A DNA stretch of 64,000 nt from Eutreptiella sp. 'Long Island Sound 2002' (Eukaryota > Euglenozoa > Euglenophyceae > Eutreptiales > Eutreptiaceae), in contig OZ038397.1 of assembly GCA_964036045.1 (NCBI GenBank), positions 21,821,232 through 21,885,231 of the forward strand, in the 5' to 3' direction. Both the position numbers and the translations under genes were made by a program. Within the stretch, counting starts at the first letter, position 1. Every line of letters begins with the position of its first letter. This document shows positions 54,593 to 64,000 of this stretch, piece after piece. The notes beneath the pieces were generated by a model. It searched no databases and had not been told where the DNA came from. It saw only the letters and a list, made by a program, of their open reading frames with translations.

Positions 54593-55208
54593 TTTGCTTT
54601 GTTGTTCATTACTACCTATACCTCTACAAACCATAAAATCGAAAACCAGACGGGATGAACTTGCACGCTTGTTCTTGCTTGACAAAATTTGCAAAGAGCT
54701 TGCAGCGCAGAACGATTGCCGAGCCCCGTGCATCTGGGTACCCTACCATACATCCAAATTAGGTCATATATGGGCAACAGTGTGGAACGATAAGGGTGCT
54801 CGCCGGTACAACGACCTCATTGCACTTAAATTTTCAATGCCTCCCACCATCAAGGATCTAACGGATATGGATGCGAGGAGCAGTGTATTACGTCAGAAAA
54901 ACACCAACATCGGCCTTACACCAAAGGAACAGAAAGAACGGGATTATTTGAACGCCTTCCACGACCATTTGAAGCAGAATAACAAGAAGCTAGATGGGCT
55001 GACGCGAGCGTACGTTGAGAACGAAAAAAAGATGGACTTCCTCACCAACCAATTGCTACAGTGCAGACGGCACCGTGATAACCACCATTGCCACGTGCCC
55101 GAATCAATGGGCTACGGTCATATTAACGACGAGGAAACATTGGGGCATATGCTCCACGAGGCACATGGACTATCTACAAGGGGACGGGTGCGATCTGTTG
55201 AAACTTGA
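54435..55208 (+). CDS. Unidentified charged protein of the gene island
   Basis: An open frame from ATG 54435 to TGA 55206-55208. The first 50 codons overlap the minus-strand membrane gene and look non-coding; the credible part starts near 54648. It is rich in Lys, Arg, Asp and Asn, with RRDELARLFLLDKICKELAA, KKLDGLTRAYVENEKKMDFL and a His-rich end (RHRDNHHCHVPESM). It is mostly helical by composition. No domain is recognised. Its balanced composition and lower GC match the neighbouring genes of the island. Confidence 0.45.
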   Translation: MPVRYNSNRPTAVPKASLAHLGSRHASSAHTSRIGRPNTKNIADRFCRLVDDILLCCSLLPIPLQTIKSKTRRDELARLFLLDKICKELAAQNDCRAPCIWVPYHTSKLGHIWATVWNDKGARRYNDLIALKFSMPPTIKDLTDMDARSSVLRQKNTNIGLTPKEQKERDYLNAFHDHLKQNNKKLDGLTRAYVENEKKMDFLTNQLLQCRRHRDNHHCHVPESMGYGHINDEETLGHMLHEAHGLSTRGRVRSVET

Positions 55209-55282
55209 TTTGGTGTTTGTTGTTGTCCCATGTACTATACAACATATCAACGCCAGTAGTGTTGTGCACATTGTGGATATTG

Positions 55283-55653
55283 AAATGCCGCCACACTGTG
55301 CCATAACAGGCTGCGCTTACTGCTTTCGTGCATTGGAGGTTCTATGGTATCTAAGATATGATGTAGATGACACCACGTTGTTTTTGTGCGGGTGTGGGGT
55401 GTGTTTGAGGCACCATCCGGTGTACAGAATGCGAGTAATATGCATCAAAGGTAGGACCATCATTCGAGAAATGCCTGATGATGGAGTCTTGATCAGCTCA
55501 AGCAGATATGGCCCAAACAAATATGGGACATTGCCACACGTGCCTCTATACCTCGAACGTGCAAACGATATATCACAGTGCAGAACGCTTGAATCGTTGA
55601 GCGATGGCAAGGTCTGGGGGAGGACATTGCGTATTGTTCTGAGTGTCAACTAG
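55283..55653 (+). CDS. Unidentified Cys-rich protein of the gene island
   Basis: ATG 55283 opens 123 codons to TAG 55651-55653. The first half has paired Cys residues (CAITGCAYCF, then LFLCGCGVCLRHH), compatible with a small metal-binding domain, though no known finger is recognised. The second half (RVICIKGRTIIREMPDDGV, RYGPNKYGTLPHVPLYLE) looks like a compact beta-rich domain. The frame is open upstream of the ATG for about 90 codons, so the start is uncertain. It follows the previous plus-strand gene by about 75 bp. Confidence 0.45.
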
Positions 55654-55747
55654 ATTGCGAATCTCCTGCTGACCTGGTGACCTGCTAACCATACTGCATG
55701 GGTATTATTGTTGTACCAGCAAGCTTTCTTTTTGATTTTGCTGGCAG

Positions 55748-57840
55748 TCATGCTGACCACAGACCCTGACCTGAACACAATGACTTACGCGCATTTGTTG
55801 ACAGTAAGGCAATATCGGCCTCCGGCGTTTTTTTTTTGCTTGCGCAATGTCTTTGTTGTGTCTGGTTGTGGGCGAAAAAAGGGGGCAATTATGACTGCAA
55901 CCGCAGATTCATATGGGGTCCAAATATGGTTTGCAAATAGGTGGTACATTGTGTGAGGACGATGTGGCGTATTGTCGAGATCCCGTTATTTTTCGGTTGT
56001 ACATGCTGGACGTTGGACGCGTGTGTTAGTAGTCGTTGGCCAGATAGTACCGCCAAGATATATTCCGGGTTGTGGGTGTCTTGTTGATCCACGGGGTGTA
56101 GTATGCACTGCTAGGCCTGGCATATTGATTTGAACATGCCCAGCATATTCGAGGGTGTGACGTCGGCGCGGTAGAGCTGTAATCCATATAGGACGGTCAA
56201 TTTTTCGGGGTCACAGAGTGTGTGATAATCATGACCGCCTTTGATGTGCGCTAATACAGGGGACGCCTCGAGGATGCGTACCACGGCCACCCTGATACTG
56301 TTGAGGCCGTCGATGTATAGCCAGTCTTATGTCCCTGGTCCCACCAATGCCATTATGGCTGTCGGATAGGTGATAGCCATGCTATACAGTGTGCGGAGTA
56401 GCTCCCATGCAACGGCCAACTGAAACGTTGCAAGGGGCACCGTTGTCAAATGTTCACGTCGCGGTTGCATTCCTTTCTTGGTAAATAGATAAATCGCGTC
56501 GGTCCTCTTCCTGTCCTGCCTTGTGGAGCTTGTCTCCCCGTTCTTGACAGCCGATGCTGCATGCAACCGGGAAAGAATATCGTGTCCCTGTACTGTAGCT
56601 ACCAAGCAGCGTGTTATACCGGCCAACAAAGCACTCGGGTACCATGTTGCACACGGCACATGTCACATTATGCTGGTCACCGTAGTCAAAATAGGCTGGC
56701 CATAGGGTCCCCCACAGCTTGACTCCTGTCCGATGAACGTCAACACCAGTAGGTAGGCGTCTCTTGGTATACACATGCCCAATGGTTGCATTTGTGTAGT
56801 CATAGATGAAGGTGAGGGGCTCATCATTTAATTTTTGAATGGAACCCCCCCCCCCCCCACGTGAGTTATACCTTTGCCCATTCCAGATGAGAGTCTGGCT
56901 TTTGATCACACATCCTCCTTTGGACACACATCCTCCTTTGGATCGTTTTGTGGGGGGGGTCGGGGGCGTGGAATTTGGACTGTTGTAAGTCAATCACGCG
57001 TCTGATTTGCTTGGTCACGCCGTTGTACATCAGCTTAGAGTTGATGACGACGGCCATTGGTGCGCGCATGGGGTGTTGTCTGTCTTCGGGCTGCAACATG
57101 AACCCACACAGAGCGATGGTGACCGAGGAGAGTTCAAATGTGGGGGCACAGGGGAGCTGTATGTAGTAAGACCGCGCGTCCGCGTATGACAGCAACATGA
57201 GTAGCAGCAACTCATTATACCAGTCGGAGACACATGCAAGATCCACGGCCAACCCAATGACGTCGATGTACTCCTACTTTCCGCTGTTCACCTTGCGGAA
57301 CAGGAGCAGAGCTCTGCAGGAGGTGTGTTTTGCATTGTTGATCATCCAGCACCGCGTGGAGTGATCGTCGTTGAGAACATTGACACTAGATGTGTGCATT
57401 GCTTCGGGGGGGACGATTTCATCCGCAATAAAGTCGACAAAGCCAGCTGCGGCGGGTGCCTATGCAAATAATCTGTGCGTTTTGGGGGGGTCCCCTCAGT
57501 AGCTCTAGTGTGTCGGTTGGATTCAAGAGGTTGGTCGTAGATTGTCCCCAGTGGCTGCGGGCGATGTGAATCACCTGGTCGGGCATGGCACGGCAGCAGT
57601 TGTTCAGATACTCTGTATTTTTCAAAAATGCAACCCGACATTTCCGTTTCTGTTTGATAAGGTCGAGGGTGTCTATCAACAAATTCTAGAGGGCCGTTGG
57701 GCATTGACGAATCCTCGGCGGGTGCGATTGAATGTGGCCTATGTGATGCACCAACTGCTGGTCGTGTTGGTACACGGTGCACCCTTCGAGGATTTCGCCA
57801 ATGTTAATCGACCTTGGTGTGTTATCGTTTGTGTTTTTTT
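55748..57840 (-). pseudogene. Large unidentified coding region broken by TAG/TAA and frameshifts
   Basis: Four minus-strand segments follow one another: (1) about 57840-57490, (2) about 57480-56866, (3) 56993-56454, (4) 56659-55748, which ends at TGA complement 55748-55750. Shifts between them fall at a G7 run (57484), a C run (56847-56858) and near 56540. Inside the segments are TAG at complements 57686, 57460, 57274 and 56111, and TAA at 56327 and 55889, but no TGA. Typical stretches are VAFLKNTEYLNNCCRAMPDQ, SYYIQLPCAPTFELSSVTIA and LTVLYGLQLYRADVTPSNML. With repairs it would exceed 600 residues. The fold is not recognised; a structural protein of a virus-like element is one guess. It may instead be an active gene under a variant code. 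Confidence 0.45.
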
Positions 57841-57940
57841 TTACTTGATTGTGCGCACGGTGCGGCGGGGGGGGGGGGGGGCAATCCTAAGGGGGGGGGT
57901 GTTAATTGGTTGTGGTGTGTCACATTCCATAGGATGTAGG

Positions 57941-59395
57941 ATGGCATAGGCGACGTTTGCGAGGTTTGTTTGGGAAGCTGGTGTCACCAAGGAGGAGCTA
58001 TCAGAAGGGATTGTAGAGGATGACGTAGTGGCCGAAGCCATGCGGCGCATGACGGTGGGCCGCACCCCTGGCACCCGTGTTGTGTATGTGTGCCGTGTGC
58101 AGCGGGGACTCGTGGAGGAGGTGTGTGGAGGGAACCGAGAGCTTGCCATGTGGAGGTGGCCGGGGATATTTGGACGGCTTTCATGGAAGCAGCAAGTGTT
58201 ACCAGTGGAGGTACGGCGGCTGCCAGAAACCGAATGGCGGCGACAGCTATTTGAGGGTCTGCGGGAGACATTCAGGGAGCACAGTCGAATGGAGAGCGTG
58301 GAGTCCATGCGGGCGGCTTTGGGCTTTGTGTGGGGGTTCCTGTTCCGAACCACCGGGCGGGTACCTGAGTCGTTAGAGGGGCTGCACGGGGAAGTACGAG
58401 CGTGGGATGATGTGGAGGCGTGGTATCGAGAGTACCGCCGGTGCCAGCGGCGTGGGGAGGCTGGGGTGGGGAGGCGGACAGTGCCACGTAACCTTTTCTT
58501 GTTGGGGATAGCCTTTGGGCAGCATGTGGTGCCGGGCCTGCGGCTGGTACCTGCGGCTGGCGCGGCACTGGGCATGATGAGGGGGCGGTTTTCGTTGGAT
58601 CTTGCCGAGCGGTTGCGAGGCGTATCGATGGCGCCCCAACGGCCCACTCGGCGGCGGTTTCCGGCGTGGGAAGTGCGGGCGCACTTCCTGGCGTGTGGGA
58701 CGCTGTTTGAGAAGCTGCTATTGAGCCTGTTGTATGGCACCGGGATGCGTCTCGGGGCACTCCGCCACATTGCGCGGCCGACTTCTGGTGTGGGTTTGAC
58801 GTCCATTGTGACGCGGGAGAAGGGGGGGCGGTTGGTGACGTACCAGATAGGGCCAGTGCAGAGGCACCCGGTGGCAGAGTGGCTGCGGCTGGGGCTTGGT
58901 GGTGCGGGAGGGTACCTGTTTGGGCTGCGGTGGGACGCAGCAGGACCCCTGGGCCGACAGACCGCGTACGGGACGTTCATGGCCGTGTCGGAACGAGCTT
59001 GCGTGCAAGGCGTGCATGTGACCCCGCATTCGGTGCGAAGGACGGACTTTGACAATAACGTTACTGCCACCAAATGCACGCTGGCGCTGCCTCGGGTGGG
59101 GTGTTTTGCGTTTGTGTCTATAGTATGTAAAACCTACATGAAACGGACGAAACCGCGATTACACCAGATGGTGCCGGGCTTTGGCGACCCGCCAGACAGA
59201 CCGGGAGTGCATCATAAGAAACACCCACCAGGTGAAATGAACCATCCAAGAAAACTTTCAATTCCAATCCGTCGGCAACCACATCCGATCCGTCGGCAAC
59301 CCAAGAGCTGTAAGACAATGGAACCCAAAAAGCCGAGGCTGCCAACCACCCGACCCGCAGATCCCGTGGAGCTGCGGATGTCCGCCAAGGACTAG
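57941..59395 (+). CDS. Stand-alone tyrosine recombinase (integrase-like)
   Basis: The catalytic residues are present: Arg in LLYGTGMRLGAL (codon 58748), H-x-x-R in TPHSVRRT (His 59027, Arg 59036), and a Tyr in CKTYMKRTKP (59135). The position normally held by His/Trp before the Tyr is not clear. The N-terminal 200 residues are Arg/Trp-rich and helical, fitting a DNA-binding core domain. Coding quality extends upstream of the first in-frame GTG at 58028 back to ATG 57941, where codon 3 is TAG; without readthrough, translation would have to start downstream. Such YRs mobilise Cryptons, virophages and polinton-like viruses. No RT is near, so this is not a second retroelement. The last 100 residues are low-complexity and may be beyond the real end. 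Confidence 0.75.
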
Positions 59396-59477
59396 GCGCT
59401 ATACTGTTGTAAGAAGGCGGAAGGCAACTTGCAGACACTAATATCACGACGATACCACACATGCCAGGCACAGTGCA

Positions 59478-61160
59478 GCTCAAAAATCGAAGTTTTCGAA
59501 ACTTGTTTTTATGCCATTCTGACCACACAATATGACCATCCCAGCTATGTAAAGCATGTTTTAGGCCGTATTTACGTGTTTTTCACCCTATTTGGGTCTT
59601 AGGTCCGGGGGCGGGGGGGGGGGGGGGCTCTCAAGGGATGGGTACACAACCTGCTTGTGCAGTTTTTTTTTGAGTTGAAAAACATGAATCTTTTGGCTTT
59701 TTTCGATTTTGAGTTGAAAAAGTGTTTCCGAGTCCCGACTCCATGGGGTTTGTATGGGGCGGAGTGGGACGAGCGCTTATGCAGTTTATGCACTTTCCAG
59801 CCATTGTTGCTATGTTGGCGACCTCGGTAATCCCGTGGTACCCACTCTGAGGGGTGTCAGTGGGGACATTGTGACAATATATGCCTACTAGGATACAGAG
59901 AACGTTTTTTTGCAGTCTCTTGCCGTGCTGCGAGCTGGTCACAACCCGTGCCAAAGACACAAATTACCTGTTTCCACCAATAATGGCCAGTACACAACCT
60001 GCTTATGCAGCTTTTCACCCTAGGCAACTCAAAAATCGAAGTTTTCGAAACTTGTTGTTTTGATATTGTGACCACACAATATGACCCTCCAAGCTATGTA
60101 AAGCATGTTTTTAGGCGTAGTTCCGTGTTTTTCACCCTATTTGGGTATTGGGTGCACGGGGGGGGGGGGGGGGCTCCCAGGAGATGGGTACACGACCTGC
60201 TTATGAAGTTTTTCACCCTAGGCGGCTCGAAAATCGAAGTTTTCGAAACTTTTTTTGGGTTGAAAATCGTTTTCACTTTGGACAGCCCAAAATCAATTTT
60301 TCGAAACGTATTTTTTGATAGTGTCATCACCTAAAATGGACATCCAAAGTTTGTAAAGCATGTTTTGGGCCGTGTTTACGTGTTTTTCACCCTATTTGGG
60401 TATTGAGCGCACGGGGGGACGGGGGGGGGGTCTCGCAAGGGATTGGTACAATGCCTGCTTATGCAGCTTTTCACCTTGGACAGCTCACAAATGGAAGTTT
60501 TCGAAACTCCTTTTTTTGATATTGTGATCACTTAAGATGACCATCCAAGCTATGTAAACCATGTTTTAGGCCGTATTTATGTGTTTTTCCCTCTATTTGG
60601 GTATTGGGTGCGGGGGGGGGGGGTGTCCCAAGGAATGGGTACACAATCTGCTTATGTAGTTTTTCACCCTGGGCAGCTCAAAAATCGAAGTTTAAGAAAA
60701 TTGTTTTGGGTTGAAAATCATGAACTTGTTGGTTTTTTTCCATTCTGAGCCGAAAACGTTTTTCGTGGTCCCGACTCCATAGGGTTTGTATGGGGCGGAG
60801 TGGGACGAGCGCTTTTGCAGTTTATGCACTTTTCCGCCATTTTTGCTGTGTTGGGGCTTTTGGCCACCTCGGTGACCCCGCGGTACCCACTCTAAGGGGT
60901 GTGAGTGGGGATGTTGTGACAGTATATGCCTACTAGCATCCAAGAGGACGTGTTTTCTAGTCTCTAGCCTTGCCAAGAGCCGGTCAAATACCCGTGCCAA
61001 AGACGCGAAATGACTGTTTCCACCAATAATGGCCTAGTGAATGGGCTGGTACACATCCTGTTGCAGTTTTTCACCCTGTAGAGCTCAAGGATCGAAGTTT
61101 TTGAAACTTTTTTTTTGACGTCGTGATCACTTAAAATGACCATCCAAGGTATGTAAAGCA
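59478..61160. repeat. Composite tandem repeat block with TCGAAGTTTTCGAA motif
   Basis: The motif aaaatcgaagttttcgaaac, in variants, recurs at about 59482, 60030, 60230, 60288, 60485, 60679 and 61085, followed each time by related text (tgtaaagcatgttt, then cgtgtttttcaccctatttg, then a G run and gggtacacaacctgctta). Longer segments also recur: ggtttgtatggggcggagtg at 59748 and 60786, and ccaccaataatggcc at 59976 and 61020. It ends about 150 bp before a GC-rich gene. Confidence 0.85.
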
Positions 61161-61306
61161 TGTTCCCGGCCGGATTTATGTGTTTTTCAGGCTTCTTGTT
61201 GTAAACCTGCACGTGGTGAGGCTGCCTAGCTGCTCCGCAATCTTCTTGTTTTCTCTTTTGACGCTCCGGCGTCTTCCCCTCCTCTCGCCCTCGCGCCCTG
61301 CGCACG

Positions 61307-63705
61307 ATGGGCGACCAGGCGGGGGTGGCCACCCAGCTGGCCGCCCTCCTACAGCGCCCTGAGGTCCTTACGGCCCTTGATGCAGCGCTGGCACCCTTTC
61401 TTGCGGGCGTACCGCCTGCGGCTAACAATGAGGGGGCGGTGACGCGCAGATGCTCCCGCTCTAAGGGGGGTCGGGGGGGCAACCGCCCTGCTCAGCCGCC
61501 CCCCGCCCCCCCAACGGCGGAGCAAGCTATGATCGCCTCGCTCCAACGACAAATCGCGTCCCTTGAGGGCGTCATCAACACCCTTGGACGCGAGCTGGCG
61601 GAGTCACGAGGCGAACCGGCCCCCGCGCCCTCCGCACGGCCCGCCGCCGCCGCCGCGGCCCAAGCCGCGCCCGCGGCCACCACGACAACGAAACGGAAGG
61701 CCGCATCGTCGACCCCCCACGCGGCATCGACGAACGGCAAGGCGGCGACCGCGCCGCCCACGGCGTCCACCGGCTGGCAGCTTGCGGGCTCCAGCCACAG
61801 CCGGCGCTCCAGGGGCGCCCCGGAGGCACCAGGGGCAGCGCCCCCGTCCCCCCCCCAGTCCCCGTGCGTGTGGAGTGGCGCCGGCACGGGCCAGCAGAGC
61901 CTGGCGCACCGCGACGGGTGCCTCTGCCGGGCAGGACACCGGCCCGCCCACCCCTTCGCCTCGTCGCAGCCCTATTGGGCGCAGGAGGACATCAAGACGG
62001 CCCGGAGCAATATCACGCTCTGGGGCATCGGCGGCCTCGCGGAGGGATCCGCCCCCCCCGCCCCCCCAGCAAGCCGGCCCTGGCCGCCCGGCCTACGCCT
62101 CGGCGGCGAGGTCCGCGGCGCGGCACCCCCGTCCGGGGGCCGTGCGGGTGGTGGCGGCCGCCGCCCGCACCTCGACAACGCACCCCCCGGTGCAACCCAC
62201 GGCGGCAGCCCTTGGGGCCCTGCTGCCCTCGACGACGGCGGTGCAACCGCTCCGCCTGTACCAAGGCGAGTCCCTGGACACGGTCCGGGAATGGGGCATC
62301 GCCCAGATCACGCCAGGGCGACACCCGGCGGAGTGGATGCCGCCCTCCCAAGAGGGGGCCCTACGGTGCGTGGCGCTGGTGGGCTGCACGGTCCACGAGG
62401 CCCACCTCGCGGCCGCGGCCGCCTTCGTGGCCCACGACGCCGTGCAGCGCGTCACCGCCCTGGTACACGTCCAGGGCGCCAACCGGGCGGCCCCCACCCT
62501 GGCGACCCTGCTGCAGGCCCTCCGCCGGACGAGGGCCAGCCTGGCGGTGCCGGGAGCGGCCCTGCACGGCGTGGTGTGCACGGAGCGCCAGCCCTGGGAG
62601 ACGGTGGACCCGGCGGTGGTGGACCCCGCGCCGCCGGGTCACATTCTACAGCTCGTCTGGGAGCGCCTCCCGGCGGGTGACGACCGGGAGGCGGCCGAGC
62701 TCCCGGACGTGGACCCGGCGCCGCTGGACCCCGTGCCAGCCACCGTCCGGGTGGTGTGCGTCCTAGACCCGGCGGTCCTGGCGGATGCCGACCTGCGTCG
62801 GCTCCACGTGGGGTATTTTGGGGAGGACCACGCGTGGCGGCACCTCAGGCCGCTCATGGGGGCAGCTCTGCCCCACCCCCCGCCCATGCAGGCTGCGGTC
62901 CCGGGCTCGAAGGTCGAAGTCTCCACCGACCTCCCCTCGTCCGTGGCCCCGCTGGTGATGCGCGCCAGCGGCAAGGGCCGAGGGGTGCACTTCCGGCCCT
63001 GGATCGTCACGGGCGCGGCCTGCCAGCACCCCGTGTACGTGCTATGGTTCAAGCAGCCGCCGGTGCGCCGCGGGCCCTCCCCGGAGGTCTGGAAGACCCT
63101 CGCCGAAGATGGGGAGCTCAGCTCCAGGTTTGCGGGCCTGGTGGACGGTGGCGCCCCCGGCAACGTGGGGGTCCGCTTCTGGGGGGCCAAGCCGGCAGAC
63201 CCCGAGGGGGTGGCGCACATCGCCAACTTGCTGGGGGCCCCGGCCCCGGCGCAGACCACGTCTGTGCGGGTCCGGGGCATCCCCGTAACTGGGCCTGGCG
63301 GTGGACGAGTATGCGCAGCTCCGGCGCTACGCCCAGGAGGCTTTCGGGCCGGATGTGCCCATCCGCGTCCACCGCTGCACCCAGCTGGCCCACAGCACCC
63401 TTGACCGCCCGGTCTTCGACGTGGAGCTGGAGGGGGTGCCTCCAGACTGGCAGGGGGCGCAGCTGGGCGCGCCCGACACCCGCCTCCCCGATCGGACTTG
63501 GGAGCGGACCACCCGCAGCTCCCGCCAAGGGCGCTATTAGCCTGTGGGGCCCCGGGCACGGATGACGCGCCCCCAAGGGCCCGCGGCCGCTCCGCAACAG
63601 CCTGCAGCCGCCCGAGACTCGCCGGACCACACGGGTGACCTGGCCATGGCCAATGCGGAGCCGGCCGTCGTCGACATAGATGAGGAGGACGAGGACATTC
63701 TTTAA
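61307..63705 (+). CDS. ORF1-like protein of a possible non-LTR retroelement (frameshifted)
   Basis: ATG 61307 starts a frame with a helical N-terminus (VATQLAALLQRPEVLTALDA), a coiled coil (SLQRQIASLEGVINTLGREL) and an Ala/Pro/Thr-rich low-complexity middle. Coding then shifts frame in a C-rich stretch near 62060, continuing as a long balanced domain (LYQGESLDTVREWGIAQI, then HAWRHLRPLMGAAL), and again near 63297 (DEYAQLRRYAQEAFG). A TAG lies in frame at 63538-63540; the same frame then runs to TAA 63703-63705 with an acidic end (VDIDEEDEDIL). No catalytic domain is seen. A coiled coil with a basic/Pro-rich region resembles ORF1 proteins, and the tandem block upstream could be its 5' UTR. Identity is uncertain. 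Confidence 0.4.
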
Positions 63706-64000
63706 TGTTCTTAGTCCTCCTCTTGCTAACCCTCCTGCACGCGGTGGACTGCCCTGGCTGGCAGCCCGGAACGGGCACGATAACCCACGCGGTCTGGACG
63801 GAGCGACCTCGAGCCCCGGCCTCCTGCCGGACACACCCGGTGACAGCGGCAGTGGCGACAGAAGCGGTTCCAGCCCCGGCAACCCCCCCCCCTGGGCAGG
63901 CACCAGGGACCGGACCCCCGAGCCGGCTGGAGGGTGTCTGTACACCCACAGCCCACGAGGGTGCCCCGGCGCGGGACGATGGCCCTGGGTCCTCTTTGGG
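63705..64000 (+). CDS. Start of a second frame overlapping the ORF1 stop (TAATG), cut by window end
   Basis: The TAA that ends the preceding frame shares its last A with an ATG (TAATG). From that ATG the frame is open to the end of the window: a hydrophobic start (MFLVLLLLTLLHAVDCPG), then Pro/Ala/Thr-rich sequence. No conserved domain is reached within the window. In a two-ORF retroelement this would be the start of the enzyme-coding ORF2; alternatively it is chance in GC-rich DNA. Confidence 0.2.
   Translation, partial: MFLVLLLLTLLHAVDCPGWQPGTGTITHAVWTERPRAPASCRTHPVTAAVATEAVPAPATPPPGQAPGTGPPSRLEGVCTPTAHEGAPARDDGPGSSL

Noticed and set aside
55708-55956. Small plus-strand open frame with a hydrophobic start
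   Set aside because: It begins on TTG and lies antisense to the better-supported large minus-strand gene.
58272-59079. Minus-strand open frames of 162 and 412 codons
   Set aside because: They are antisense shadows of the tyrosine recombinase gene; composition is Pro/Ser/Arg-rich.
61492-63949. Numerous long frames on both strands at the right end
   Set aside because: Very high GC makes stops rare in all frames; only the plus-strand chain with balanced composition was kept.
1-64000. tRNA and rRNA genes
   Set aside because: No cloverleaf-compatible or rRNA-like conserved segment was recognised by eye; a tRNAscan run would settle it.
1-64000. A simple genome-wide code with TAA and TAG as glutamine
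   Set aside because: The membrane-protein gene appears to end naturally at TAG 48490, and two island genes are interrupted by TGA, so I report it only as a hypothesis for specific elements.

Overview
The window looks like nuclear DNA of a eukaryotic microbe, most likely a GC-rich alga or other protist; the lineage is not identifiable from the sequence alone. Support: spliced genes with GT-AG introns, DIRS/PAT-class tyrosine-recombinase (YR) retroelements, very large satellite arrays, and dozens of long G or C homopolymer runs. No prokaryotic operons, rRNA, tRNA or CRISPR arrays were seen. A run of 200 N (33576-33775) is an assembly gap. Many frameshifts fall at or next to homopolymers, so some breaks may be sequencing errors.

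Layout. 1-2100: an exact 30-bp minisatellite and weakly supported coding pieces. 2128-9361: nested YR retroelements. A 4,691-bp PAT-like element (2616-7306, + strand) carries gag-like, YR, reverse transcriptase (RT) and RNase H segments and the diagnostic split direct repeats A1...B1-A2...B2. It sits inside the RT gene of an older, decayed minus-strand YR retroelement. 9874-18172: exons of a coiled-coil, dysbindin-like gene with repeat-filled introns. 18777-22292: a GTGA-type satellite. 28244-48492: a 3-exon, roughly seven-pass membrane protein gene. Its first intron holds an RNase H relic. Its second intron (15.6 kb) holds the gap and a 12.8-kb, 25-bp satellite. 49911-53236: a 10-bp satellite. 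53550-59395: a compact, lower-GC gene island (CDP-alcohol phosphatidyltransferase, small membrane protein, unidentified genes, a large broken minus-strand gene, and a stand-alone tyrosine recombinase) that looks like an integrated virus-like or mobile element. 59478-61160: a tandem repeat block. From about 61250, very GC-rich sequence carries an ORF1-like gene and a TAATG junction to a second frame, possibly a non-LTR retroelement cut by the window end.

The main thread is stop codons. The PAT element's coding backbone is broken by five TAG codons and no TAA, with its TGA codons only at segment ends or just past a frameshift. The decayed element around it has a mixture of stops. The large minus-strand gene at 55.7-57.8 kb is interrupted by TAG and TAA but not TGA, and the recombinase at 57.9 kb has TAG as codon 3. 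Reassignment or readthrough of TAG (perhaps TAR) as glutamine would explain this, but CAG-to-TAG decay and sequencing error remain possible. Two island genes and the membrane-protein gene do not fit a simple TAR=Gln code.
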